Positions 1-8,419 are shown, numbered from the stretch's first letter. The stretch is 64,000 bases of DNA from Opitutales bacterium (GCA_028045305.1 JAOFTV010000008.1:1-64000); one strand, 5' to 3'. Numbers and translations: made by a program. Notes: generated by a model from the sequence alone, not told the origin.

Positions 1-975
1 CCAGAAAACCAAGCTATTGGTACAAGGGTTGGACAATTCTTTACCATCGATCCAGATGATGCCAATCAGACGGGAACCTATCGCTACGAATTAGTGAGTG
101 GGGAGGGTGCGGAAAGCAATGCAAGGTTTGAACTGACTCAGGGTGGGGTATTGAAGACGGCCACTTCGTTTGACTACGAAAATGACCCAATGACTTTCTC
201 GATACGGGTGAGAACAAGTGATGAATTTAACGCGTCCATGGAGTTGGGTTTTAACATTCGTTTGGTGGATGAAACCATGTTGGTCGTGGATACACTCATT
301 CCCGAAAAGCCAGCGAACGGAGATTTGCTGATGGTGGGATTACGGGTGATGAACGATGCAAAGGTCTCCGAGTTGGGCGTACTGCTCTGCAATAGACCGA
401 TTGTCCACCCTTTTCAGGACGGGGTGGTTCGCTTACCCATTATTAATACCGGTCAGGGACTTTCCAGCTTTGCTTACATGCCATCGGCGATGCAGGGGGT
501 ATACGACCAATGGTTCCTACCCGACGAAAATTGGACAACACTTTATGCCATGGCGTATGGGGCAAATTTGGAGGGAGAAAGTTATGGGTTGGAAGAGGTG
601 TTAAAGTTGGAGAGAGAGTCGCCTTCATTGGACCGTTTGACCGGTGCATCCGCAATTAAGAACGCACCGGGTTGGTGGGAAAGTCCATGGCTGGGTAATT
701 ATTACCGCTCACAAAGTGGATGGATGCTACATCTGGAACTGGGGTGGTTGTACCCGAGTCCAAGTACCGGTAGTGGGTTGTGGTTATGGAAGGATACATT
801 GGGGTGGTTGTGGACGGAGCAGAACCTTTATCCTTACCTTTATTCCGCAGAGGGGGAAAACTGGCTGTATTTCTTTGGAGAGTTCGAGCAAAGCAGGTTG
901 CTTTATGATTATGCAAAAGAGAACTGGTTGAACCTGGAGGAATACTCCGTTGACGAAGGTGAGGAGGCTCGATGA
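1..975 (+). CDS. Cadherin-like surface protein with Trp-rich C-terminal domain (5' end cut by window)
   Basis: The frame is open from the first base, so this is the C-terminal part (about 324 codons) of a larger protein. The first ~90 codons read as a cadherin-type repeat: a PENQ-x-x-GT start, a DPDDAN calcium-type motif, then FDYEND and a closing FSIRV strand. Cadherin repeats are extracellular beta-sandwiches, often in adhesins. Codons ~221-310 form a separate domain with 11 tryptophans in short GWW, GWLY, LWLW, GWLW and NWLYF motifs. I recall similar Trp-rich ends on large surface proteins of Verrucomicrobiota and relatives, with no known function. The TGA stop is 3 nt before the next start, so it is probably cotranscribed with the FecR-domain and barrel genes. 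Inference: a secreted or surface adhesin whose Trp-rich end anchors or displays it. Confidence 0.75.
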   Translation, partial: PENQAIGTRVGQFFTIDPDDANQTGTYRYELVSGEGAESNARFELTQGGVLKTATSFDYENDPMTFSIRVRTSDEFNASMELGFNIRLVDETMLVVDTLIPEKPANGDLLMVGLRVMNDAKVSELGVLLCNRPIVHPFQDGVVRLPIINTGQGLSSFAYMPSAMQGVYDQWFLPDENWTTLYAMAYGANLEGESYGLEEVLKLERESPSLDRLTGASAIKNAPGWWESPWLGNYYRSQSGWMLHLELGWLYPSPSTGSGLWLWKDTLGWLWTEQNLYPYLYSAEGENWLYFFGEFEQSRLLYDYAKENWLNLEEYSVDEGEEAR

Positions 976-978
976 TTT

Positions 979-3252
979 GTGATTAATAACATGCAAAAGA
1001 GGATAAAATTTTGGTGGATGGTAATGGGGCTTGCCTCAATTAACCTGTCCGCATTTGGGGTTGAACCAACGCGTGGGGTACTGATTCTGGCTTCTGCCGA
1101 GGGTGATGTAAGGTTTGAGGATGGGGCTGGCATTCCAGCCAAGGATGTAAAACCCGGTGAGCCTATACCGCCAAGTTATTATGTGATCACGGGTGCAGGA
1201 GCAAAAGCAATTGGCCTGCTAAGTAACGGTACTCTGCTCACCCTTGATGAAAATACCCGGATGAAAGTGGGCACTTTTGAGCAGGAACCTTTTAAGGATG
1301 ATGGGCGAAAGGTCTCTGAGCTCTCGGAGGAGCCAAGTAAATCAAAAGTTATTTTGGAGCTGGATATGGGTTCTTTAATTCTTAAAACGAAAAAGTTAAA
1401 TAAGGATTCATCCTTAAATATTAATTCTCCGCTAGGTTTTGCGGGAATTCGGGGAACAGAATTTCAAATGGCATCGAACCCGGGGCAGGGTGTACAGCTT
1501 GATGTTACTGAATCCACGGTGGAATTTACCCCACCTGGGGGTGGACCATCGATTGCGGTGAGTGAAGGAAGTGGTATGAGCGCTCCTCCAGGAGGGGCTC
1601 CCACCCTTAGACCTGTGAACCCAACGGTGGCCCAAAAAATTCAGGTATCCAATGAGGTTGCGGCTGAGGCAACACAGGATGTTTCTTTGGGAGAGGTCTC
1701 GGCTGCGATGGAGCAGGTGGCTGCAGAGAGTGAATCTGATTCCTCGAATGATTCTGCAAGTGAGGAATCTTCGGAGGGGGACAGCCAAGAGGATGGATCG
1801 GGCACGGATTCTCCCGATGAGCCAGTCGATGAAGTTGAGAATGGCAGTGAAGGCGCACCTGTAGAAGCCATTGAGAATACACCTGTCGAAGTGGGAGACC
1901 CACAGGCATCGGCTCTTGAAAATAATGCCGAACTTGCACAGGCCCGAAAAACGGGAAGGTTTGATGCTCAAACCAAAGAACTTGCTAAGTTTGGACTGTT
2001 GGAGGACCAGACTTTTCGGTTTTACGAGCTGTCTGTTGAAGCTCGGACAAAGCTGCTATTGGAAGAGCGAAAGGTCGTTCGCCGATTGCTTTCACTGGAA
2101 GAATTCACCAAGGAGAGAGCAGATTCATTTTTTGATTACCGTCCGCAGACCAGAGACCTTATTCTTGGACTTGAGAATGAGGTGATGCTTACTTTGCTGG
2201 ATCAAGGAATTGAGGAAGTTCTACTTGAGGAATCCCTAACTAAGATGAATATCGACTTTTCCCGGACAAACCGGGTGCCGACAAACAAGCCGGGTGATAG
2301 TTTGAGTGTGAGGGCAAGGAGTTTGAGCGAAAGGTTGATGGAGAGTGGGAACGGGGAGGTTTTGGAGGAATTAAGTGAGATGGCAAATGGGGTTTGGACG
2401 GAGGAGTTAATTCGCTTAGGCGAGGTGGCGGATTCTCTGCTGGGAGATTATCGGATTGAAGAGAGTTCGGTTATTGATCCTTTGGATGTTTCTGAAGTTA
2501 TGGGAAATCCATTTTATCAGGAGGTCACCGCACTTTATGACCAGTTGTTATGGGATGGATTGATCTCTGGGGGTGCAATGGTGGTGGGTGGAAAAAACCT
2601 GATCGTCTCCGATAATGTCAAGGCATTGGGACCTTATTTTTCTGACGGTGGTAAGGAATTAATTGTCGTAGCCTCGCAGTCCTTGGATTTGGATGGGGAT
2701 TTCCAATGGGAGGCTCCAACGGATAGGAATACACGCTTGGTTGCAATGAGTGCAGGTACCCTGTCTGTTTCTCCAGGCAGTGCCTTGACATCTGTAACCA
2801 GTGACTTGGTTCTGGCTGCCCGGCAAAATCTTTTGCTCAGCCAAGTGTCATTGGATGCGGCAAGAGAAGTGGTCATTCGAGGGTATCGGGATGTTACACT
2901 CAGAGATGTTTCCATCGGGGCTGATCTTCTAACGACGATAAAAGCTCGACGGGACTTGGATGTGGATGGGCTGGTTTTTAAAAGAGATGTTTCGAGAATT
3001 GTGATGGAGGCAACCACCCTGAGGCTAAAAAATATAAACTTTCCTGCCGCTTCGCAGGTGCGTTTAAATAGTTTGCACGGACCAATTGACGGGAAATATC
3101 CGAACTTTGGTACCGCCATTCCAGCAGCACAACAAATTGGAAGGGTCAATTTCATTGAGAATGTACGCTCGGGTGGTAATTTGTTGAAGGATAGACCGAC
3201 ATTCGATCTGCATGGTAAAAACCTACAGATTGGAAAGATTGCCCGTCCTTAA
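979..3252 (+). CDS. FecR-domain secreted protein with acidic linker and beta-helix-like tail
   Basis: A 757-residue protein. It starts at GTG 979 (GAGGAGG lies at 961-967, 11 nt upstream); ATG 991 is an in-frame alternative. An N-terminal signal peptide (hydrophobic ~11-26, ending near SAFG) precedes a FecR-type domain at ~30-205 with the typical AGIRGTEF motif at 155-162. Residues ~245-300 are a Ser/Glu/Asp-rich low-complexity linker. The last ~200 residues carry short repeating hydrophobic strands (for example DLVLAARQNLLL) like right-handed beta-helix proteins of the filamentous haemagglutinin type. True FecR proteins are inner-membrane anti-sigma regulators; here no transmembrane anchor follows the domain and no sigma factor is adjacent, so a secreted structural role is more likely. 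It lies between the cadherin-like gene and the barrel gene. Confidence 0.7.
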   Translation: MINNMQKRIKFWWMVMGLASINLSAFGVEPTRGVLILASAEGDVRFEDGAGIPAKDVKPGEPIPPSYYVITGAGAKAIGLLSNGTLLTLDENTRMKVGTFEQEPFKDDGRKVSELSEEPSKSKVILELDMGSLILKTKKLNKDSSLNINSPLGFAGIRGTEFQMASNPGQGVQLDVTESTVEFTPPGGGPSIAVSEGSGMSAPPGGAPTLRPVNPTVAQKIQVSNEVAAEATQDVSLGEVSAAMEQVAAESESDSSNDSASEESSEGDSQEDGSGTDSPDEPVDEVENGSEGAPVEAIENTPVEVGDPQASALENNAELAQARKTGRFDAQTKELAKFGLLEDQTFRFYELSVEARTKLLLEERKVVRRLLSLEEFTKERADSFFDYRPQTRDLILGLENEVMLTLLDQGIEEVLLEESLTKMNIDFSRTNRVPTNKPGDSLSVRARSLSERLMESGNGEVLEELSEMANGVWTEELIRLGEVADSLLGDYRIEESSVIDPLDVSEVMGNPFYQEVTALYDQLLWDGLISGGAMVVGGKNLIVSDNVKALGPYFSDGGKELIVVASQSLDLDGDFQWEAPTDRNTRLVAMSAGTLSVSPGSALTSVTSDLVLAARQNLLLSQVSLDAAREVVIRGYRDVTLRDVSIGADLLTTIKARRDLDVDGLVFKRDVSRIVMEATTLRLKNINFPAASQVRLNSLHGPIDGKYPNFGTAIPAAQQIGRVNFIENVRSGGNLLKDRPTFDLHGKNLQIGKIARP

Positions 3253-3281
3253 ATCATTTTAATCCTACCTTTTTTAGAGAC

Positions 3282-4541
3282 TTGAAACTTTTACGAGAGT
3301 TTTTCACTCCAATTTTATTATCCTTACCTTTGTGTGGGGTGGAGTTTTCTGATCCGGCTGAATTTGATGAAGTTGGGTCCAATCTGGGAGAACAGCAAAT
3401 TGTGGAGGTTGTTAAACGATGGGTGGGGACGACTCCACAGGAATTGGCTCCGGGTGTGGTGGCGCTTGGCTCGCTTAAGGATCGCAAATACTTACTTGAA
3501 GACCCTGACGAGGTGGGTGGTGAACTGGTGGAGGTGAAGGAAGGAACTTTCCAGAAAACGAATAAACCGACCGCAGAAATGTCCCAAGTACGGACACGAC
3601 CTATTGAAGGCTGGGTAGGCCCACTACCTGAGGAACTGGCGCCGGGAGCGATTGCTCTGGGGTCGTTGGCAAATCGAAGGTTTGTCACTGCGGTTGGTCC
3701 TGAAGATGCAGAATTGTCCGCTTCGAAAAGCGAGGAGGATACATGGTTGAACTTAAGTGCTTTTACCAGTGCCCGTACATATTACACCAACAATGTAATG
3801 CGCCAAAAAAGCGATGAAAAGAAATCTATGGTTCTGGAAAATGCCCTCGGTTTATCCCTGTCCACACAGGGAGTTAGCCTGGGAGATTATATAACCATGA
3901 TTCCACGTGTGGACATGATGATGCAGGTTGCAACCTACGAAAATAAAGAGGTTAAGGATTCGCTCGGATATGGATTTGGTATGGTCAAAGGAGGTTTGAA
4001 TTTTGAACTGCCAAATCATTACAGCATATCCACCGGGATTGAGTACAATTTACTGCACAGTATGGACAGCGGGGATAAAATGTTTGATGCTTTTGCCCCA
4101 TCGGTAAGGTTGAGTAAAATCTTTGCCCCAGGAGAGCGTACTTTACTTATTCTTGATACATCGATGAAGTTTGCCCTCACTCAACGCGTACTTGCTTTCG
4201 AAGCTCCCGGAGTTTTTGCTGATGATGGAGACAACCTGCAACTCGGGTTGAGCCTTGCTCTGGTGCAATTGCTCGATGAAGAGGGAAGGTTTATGCTGAT
4301 GCCGCGCATTGGTCTGACCCGTACCGAATATCTTAAAAATGAACAGGATGGCAGGGTAGACTGGATGGTTAATGCCGGCATGGGACTGACTTGGCAGGCA
4401 TTTGACTGGCTAAGTTTGGACGCGGGGGTTGGATGGTCCACTTTATGGATGAATAGCAAGGGGGAAGTTTTGCAGGGCGAATCTTCAAGTTTCCAGGCAT
4501 GGGATCTCGGGCTGACCATTATGGGCAGTCATATGTTTTAA
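3282..4541 (+). CDS. Probable outer-membrane beta-barrel protein with duplicated N-terminal motif
   Basis: A 419-residue protein of no family I can name. The start chosen is TTG 3282, which gives a short hydrophobic leader (LREFFTPILLSLPLCG); no clear ribosome site is visible. Residues 46-70 and 110-134 are near-copies (W-V-G, then ELAPG, then ALGSL, then a basic pair) spaced 64 residues apart. From ~150 onward the chain alternates short amphipathic strands with turns and ends in aromatic-rich strands with a terminal Phe (SHMF), as expected for a barrel inserted by BamA. It lies 29 nt after the FecR-domain gene, so the two are probably one operon. Inference: the barrel is the outer-membrane partner of the two upstream surface proteins. 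The barrel call is moderate and the function is unknown. Confidence 0.65.
   Translation: MKLLREFFTPILLSLPLCGVEFSDPAEFDEVGSNLGEQQIVEVVKRWVGTTPQELAPGVVALGSLKDRKYLLEDPDEVGGELVEVKEGTFQKTNKPTAEMSQVRTRPIEGWVGPLPEELAPGAIALGSLANRRFVTAVGPEDAELSASKSEEDTWLNLSAFTSARTYYTNNVMRQKSDEKKSMVLENALGLSLSTQGVSLGDYITMIPRVDMMMQVATYENKEVKDSLGYGFGMVKGGLNFELPNHYSISTGIEYNLLHSMDSGDKMFDAFAPSVRLSKIFAPGERTLLILDTSMKFALTQRVLAFEAPGVFADDGDNLQLGLSLALVQLLDEEGRFMLMPRIGLTRTEYLKNEQDGRVDWMVNAGMGLTWQAFDWLSLDAGVGWSTLWMNSKGEVLQGESSSFQAWDLGLTIMGSHMF
3417..3683 (+). repeat. Two in-frame copies of a 25-residue ELAPG motif
   Basis: Codons at 3417-3491 and 3609-3683 encode near-identical segments sharing WVG, P-x-ELAPG, ALGSL and a basic pair. 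The DNA copies differ at many third positions, so the similarity is kept at protein level and is not a recent duplication. Confidence 0.75.
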
Positions 4542-4580
4542 GCATCGGTATTTTACTTTCGGTCCACCAAACCGAGGAGA

Positions 4581-5384
4581 TTACTTTTTGCTTTTCCCCT
4601 CAAGTTTTGCCCTTAAGGATTGGCGGATTTTTTCGCCTATAAAATCGAGAGTGGTCACGATAACTAGTATGCATAGCAGGACGAGGGAGAACTTGTTCCA
4701 ACTATCTGCGGATTCGGCATAGAGTTTGAGGTGCAGGCCAATTCCACCGGCACCAACATAGCCAATAATACTTGCTGACCGAAAGTTGTACTCAAGCATC
4801 CATAGGCAATGACTCCAAATCACCGGACGTGCATTGGGCCATAGCCCATGACGAAATGCTTGCAGCGGACTGGCTCCAAGTGAACGCAGGGCTTGCTGGG
4901 CCTGTAAATCTGCAGATTCGAAAGCTTCGCTAAAAAATTTGGCGAGGTAGCCCACACTGTAAAGAGTAAGTGCGATTACTCCGGCGAGAGAGTTAGAACC
5001 CACGATGACTACTGCGAGTAATGCCCAGAGCAGGCTCGGTATCGTACGGATAACATTTAATACCATACGCGTGGGCCAAAGAATCCAAGCGGGTGAAATG
5101 TTACGGGATGCTCCCAGTGATAAAAAGATGGAAATAAAAATAGCCCAAAAGGTGGAGACTAGAGCGATCTGCATGGTCTCGAGCAATCCGACAAACGTAC
5201 GGTCGAGTATGCTCCAGTCTGGAGGAAAGAATTGTGAGGCAAAACGAACGAGGTTACCCCAATGGTCAAGGTGCCTGCCGGATCCCTCAATACCGGGTAG
5301 GGAACCCAGGGCTGCAGCGATAAAAAGAAGGAAGGTTACTCCAAGCAGATCAAACCGGCTGTGCCAGGGAACTCGTTGGTTCAT
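4581..5384 (-). CDS. phnE: PhnE-type ABC transporter permease
   Basis: A 267-residue inner-membrane protein with about six hydrophobic segments, the first near residues 10-30. The cytoplasmic EAA loop is clear near residues 155-185 (starting EAFESADLQAQQALRSLGAS) and the C-terminal GYVGAGGIG block is the usual PhnE signature. Length is normal for the family. The ATG overlaps the end of phnC by 4 nt (5381-5384), so translation is probably coupled. It forms the membrane channel of the PhnD-PhnC-PhnE importer. This family carries phosphonates, phosphite or phosphate; no phosphonate-degrading genes lie nearby, so the substrate is open (see the Fur-like palindrome at 7055-7079). It ends 39 nt from the convergent barrel gene. 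Confidence 0.88.
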   Translation of the reverse strand: MNQRVPWHSRFDLLGVTFLLFIAAALGSLPGIEGSGRHLDHWGNLVRFASQFFPPDWSILDRTFVGLLETMQIALVSTFWAIFISIFLSLGASRNISPAWILWPTRMVLNVIRTIPSLLWALLAVVIVGSNSLAGVIALTLYSVGYLAKFFSEAFESADLQAQQALRSLGASPLQAFRHGLWPNARPVIWSHCLWMLEYNFRSASIIGYVGAGGIGLHLKLYAESADSWNKFSLVLLCILVIVTTLDFIGEKIRQSLRAKLEGKSKK

Positions 5385-6064
5385 GAAGTTTTATCCTTTC
5401 TGACGGACTGTAATTTCCAACCCTCGGGTGTAGACTCATCCAAATGAAGTCGAAAGTCTGCAAAGCGTGTGACTTGAGACTCGTCGTGGAGAGAACAAAT
5501 AATGCAACCGTTTCGATCTTGGCTAGTTTCTTTAAGGTGGCCGAGTACACGATCCCCCCATGTGGAATCCAGGCTGGCTACAGGTTCGTCGGCCAAGAGG
5601 ATGTGCGGGCGGGCAAGTAGGGTACGGCAAATGGCCAGGCGCTGGCGCTCTCCGCGGGAAAGAGTTGATGCCCACTGATTTTCCTTTCCGGAAAGACCAA
5701 ACTGTTCGAGCAGGCGTCTGGCCTCGGTCCGTTCTTTGGTTGGAAAGGAGAGAAAGGTGGACCAAAAAGAATGTCTCCGAAGGCAGCCCCCCAGTGCATT
5801 CATCAGGCTGGTCGCTCCATCAGCAAGTTGCAGGTCTTGATGAATCATGGCGATTGATGTCTCTTTTCCAGTAATCGTACCTTCACTTAGGGGAATTTGC
5901 CCAGCAAGGCACCGCAGTAAAGAGGTTTTGCCTGCTCCGGATGGACCTGTTACGGCAAGGAAGCAACCGGGTGAAAGGCGTAGGTCAAGCTGTCGCCAAA
6001 GCCAGCGGTTTTCGATTTTAAGACCGGCATCCGTGACCTCAAGCAGGGGAGTGGGGGCATTCAT
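5381..6064 (-). CDS. phnC: PhnC-type ABC transporter ATP-binding protein
   Basis: A 227-residue nucleotide-binding subunit. Walker A GPSGAGKT is at 40-47, the Q-loop (HQD) at 75-77, the ABC signature LSRGE at 135-139 and Walker B ILLADE at 155-160. It hydrolyses ATP on the cytoplasmic face to drive the PhnE permease. It lies 54 nt after phnD and overlaps phnE by 4 nt, so the order phnD-phnC-phnE is a standard one-operon importer. At 227 residues it is a little shorter than typical PhnC (about 250-260). An ABC ATPase for another small solute cannot be excluded from its sequence alone; the assignment rests on the neighbours. Confidence 0.87.
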   Translation of the reverse strand: MNAPTPLLEVTDAGLKIENRWLWRQLDLRLSPGCFLAVTGPSGAGKTSLLRCLAGQIPLSEGTITGKETSIAMIHQDLQLADGATSLMNALGGCLRRHSFWSTFLSFPTKERTEARRLLEQFGLSGKENQWASTLSRGERQRLAICRTLLARPHILLADEPVASLDSTWGDRVLGHLKETSQDRNGCIICSLHDESQVTRFADFRLHLDESTPEGWKLQSVRKDKTS

Positions 6065-6118
6065 CTTTTAACGGATGAAAAAATAGATCGATCAATCGGG
6101 CGGAATTCAACCATGCAT

Positions 6119-7048
6119 TCAGGGCTTCAGGGTGCTCTGTAGAGCCAGGGCCTCCTGGGTGACACGCAGGTGTTCAGTTGGATTGACTTCTACAAGTTCT
6201 CCATTGAACGCCTGGTCACAAAGCGTGGGGTTGTCCAGGTTCATTTGAAGAAGTGCAGCTTTGAGGATGGATTGATCTTGAGAGGATAGGGAAGACCGAA
6301 CGCACAGGGTGTGCGAAGGTACAGGGCCTTGTTCCTGGACAATACGCAAGCGGGCTTTTTGCTCATTGGAAAGGTACTTATCGTCCCCTTTGTAAACATA
6401 ATCACTTACGGCTGCTGCTTCCACCTCTCCTGTGAGCACTTTTTGGGCGGCGGAAGCGTATCCCGTACCGTAAATGGTTTCGGAGAAAAAATTATCCAAG
6501 GAAATATCTGTACCGATCAAGCCTCGCTGGGAAAGATCCCAACAAGGAATGAGGAAACCTGAGGTGCTCGAACGACTGGCGAAGGCAACGGGCTTACCCT
6601 GTAAATCCTCAATGGACTGGTAGTCCTTTTCTTTGAGGCTCAGCCACACACTGTTGTAGTGGGGTTTTCCATTCTTCAAATGAATGAGCAGAACGGATGC
6701 AGAGTTTTGGTCCAAGTTGCGGGCGGCGTCTGTGGAGCTAAGGTAACCGAGATCGAGGGTGCCGTTACGGAAGGATTCAACCACCACGGCGGAGTCCGTG
6801 GGAATGATCACTTTCACTGGTCTCTCAAGCTTTACGGAAAGGTAAGTTTCAAGGGCGTCTTTTTCCGCGAGCATTTTTTGGGGGTTCTTGTTTGCTTTTA
6901 AGGCAATGACCACACTCTCCAGGCTGAGAGAATTATCCGGGTCGCGTGGATTGGCATTATCCGAGCAAGATGCCGATGCCAAACAGAGTACGGCAATGAG
7001 CATCTGCAATAATGGAAAAGGTTCGATGGAATAGTAGAGGTGCTTCAT
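6119..7048 (-). CDS. phnD: PhnD-type substrate-binding lipoprotein
   Basis: The start at ATG 7048 gives a 309-residue lipoprotein precursor: a hydrophobic leader ending in the lipobox LASASC. An in-frame extension to 7102 would translate the palindrome at 7055-7079 and bury the signal peptide, so I reject it. The mature part has the two-lobed periplasmic-binding fold of the phosphonate-binding family; the STSG element of the oxyanion site and the following IP are present, as in the family pattern (STSGxxxP). It should capture the solute in the periplasm and hand it to PhnE. The broader family also includes transferrin-like and other binders, so phosphonate is only a default. Regulation by a Fur-like repressor at the start is inferred. 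Confidence 0.85.
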   Translation of the reverse strand: MKHLYYSIEPFPLLQMLIAVLCLASASCSDNANPRDPDNSLSLESVVIALKANKNPQKMLAEKDALETYLSVKLERPVKVIIPTDSAVVVESFRNGTLDLGYLSSTDAARNLDQNSASVLLIHLKNGKPHYNSVWLSLKEKDYQSIEDLQGKPVAFASRSSTSGFLIPCWDLSQRGLIGTDISLDNFFSETIYGTGYASAAQKVLTGEVEAAAVSDYVYKGDDKYLSNEQKARLRIVQEQGPVPSHTLCVRSSLSSQDQSILKAALLQMNLDNPTLCDQAFNGELVEVNPTEHLRVTQEALALQSTLKP

Positions 7049-7054
7049 GTTCTT

Positions 7055-7079
7055 ATTGATACTGAGTCTCAATATCAAT
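7055..7079. promoter_or_regulatory. 25-bp palindrome at the phnD start, Fur-family operator-like
   Basis: The arms ATTGATACTGAG (7055-7066) and CTCAATATCAAT (7068-7079) flank a central T at 7067; 11 of 12 positions pair. The layout fits two overlapping 7-1-7 inverted repeats (TGATACT-G-AGTCTCA and TGAGTCT-C-AATATCA), which is how Fur-family boxes are commonly described. It ends 6 nt upstream of the phnD ATG, where a bound repressor would block transcription or early elongation. The palindrome is seen directly; the Fur-family reading is inference. Confidence 0.6.
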
Positions 7080-7120
7080 ATCGGGGTTCTGGGGCAAGTC
7101 AAAGAGGGTGGGGAAGGGGA

Positions 7121-8419
7121 TCAATTTTGGGGAAGTTCCAGAATCTGGTAAATCCGTGTGAGGCTGTGTGAGGAGGGAGAGCCCTGTTTATCTCTCCATG
7201 AATGAGCCCGGGAAGCGAGTAATTTTCGTTGATCTGGATGGTTGGCTAATTCGAGGAGCGCTTTCTTGGCGTGCTTTTCGGAAGATGTTTCGACTATGGC
7301 ATCGTGAAGAAGAAGATCTCCACAGGTTTCGCGAAAATTCTGGTAATTCGGACCGGTAACCAGCGGTAATCCGATGGAAATGGGTTCGATGGGGTTTTGT
7401 CCACCCCTGTTGGGAGGAAGGGTCTTACCTATCCATCCGAGGTCGGCCGAGTGGATGAGCTCGGCCAATTCACCGGTGGTATCTGCCAGGTAGACGATTG
7501 TGCCAGGCTGGCCCTGCTTGTTTTCACTGCGCATTTGATAGGGTAGTCCGGAATTTTCCAACATTTTCGCAATCTGTTTACGTCTCTCTGCATGCCTGGG
7601 AACAAGAAGCAGGCGGGCGTCCGTACCCGCTTTGCCAAGTTCAAGAACTGTATCGATCAGCAATTCTTCCTCACCCGGCCAGGTGGAGATGCCGGCAATG
7701 ACAAAGCTGTCATGTTTAAAGCCAAATTCACGGCATAATGCCTCCCTTCTTTGGGGAAGCACGGTTTGGTGGAGAGCTGAATCAACTTTTAAATTCCCCG
7801 CGGTTTGAAGGTGTTTCGGATCGACCCCCAGATCGATCCATCGAGCCCTCTGACGTTCTGAGGTGGTAAGAATTTCCAAGCCTTTGGGGAGTAGGAAACT
7901 GCGGGCTAAGAAGGATTGAGAGAGGCGCGAATAAGTACGGTCTGAAAGCCTGGCATTTAGAACCAGTACTGGAACGCCCCTGATCCGGGCTTGTTCGAAA
8001 TGTTCGGGCCATAACTCGCTGTCAATGGTTATAACCATATCCGGGCGTATTCTCGCCCAGGCCAGGGAACTGCATGGCCAGCAGTCGAGGGGAAACGGAC
8101 CAATCGACAAAGTTTGCCTGGAAAAATTACTTTCTGCAAAAATAAGACCGGTGCTGGTGGTGGAACTGAGGACCAGTTCGATACGCTCGTCTTTGGAGAG
8201 TAAGTCGACTAATTTTTGAATGGATGACAATTCCCCTACGCTCACCGCCTGTATCCAGATGCGTTTAGCCTGAGGGTTTTTTCGGGGAAGATCAGGCCAT
8301 AGACCTAACCGGTGTAAAAAGTTATGCCCATACCCACCCCTTTGCCACATCCTTCTAAGGTAGTACGGACAAAGAAACAGAGCAAAAAGCGGAAAGGCGA
8401 TACGGTAAAAAAAGATCAC
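7121..8419 (-). CDS. waaA: Kdo transferase (3-deoxy-D-manno-octulosonate transferase)
   Basis: A 432-residue inner-membrane-associated GT30 glycosyltransferase that adds Kdo to lipid IVA in the cytoplasmic leaflet. The start is GTG 8419. A hydrophobic N-terminal anchor (residues 1-20) is followed by the basic segment typical of the family. The Q-x-VSVGE block carries the catalytic-base Glu63. The acceptor-side half includes YPLP/PFPLD-like and DSELWPE motifs, and the C-terminal half has the CMP-Kdo site (GG-x-N-x-IEP). Length is normal. With lpxK at 57173 it shows that this organism makes lipid A with Kdo. It lies 72 nt upstream of phnD on the same strand; the palindrome between them may separate their control. 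Confidence 0.92.
   Translation of the reverse strand: MIFFYRIAFPLFALFLCPYYLRRMWQRGGYGHNFLHRLGLWPDLPRKNPQAKRIWIQAVSVGELSSIQKLVDLLSKDERIELVLSSTTSTGLIFAESNFSRQTLSIGPFPLDCWPCSSLAWARIRPDMVITIDSELWPEHFEQARIRGVPVLVLNARLSDRTYSRLSQSFLARSFLLPKGLEILTTSERQRARWIDLGVDPKHLQTAGNLKVDSALHQTVLPQRREALCREFGFKHDSFVIAGISTWPGEEELLIDTVLELGKAGTDARLLLVPRHAERRKQIAKMLENSGLPYQMRSENKQGQPGTIVYLADTTGELAELIHSADLGWIGKTLPPNRGGQNPIEPISIGLPLVTGPNYQNFRETCGDLLLHDAIVETSSEKHAKKALLELANHPDQRKLLASRAHSWRDKQGSPSSHSLTRIYQILELPQN

Noticed and set aside
1432-1971. A 179-codon frame opposite the FecR-domain gene
   Set aside because: Arises from the low-complexity Ser/Glu/Asp codons of the sense strand; no signal or ribosome site.
4559-4575. 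TCGGT/ACCGA hairpin between convergent genes as a terminator
   Set aside because: Only 5 bp of stem and no T-run right after it; too weak to call.
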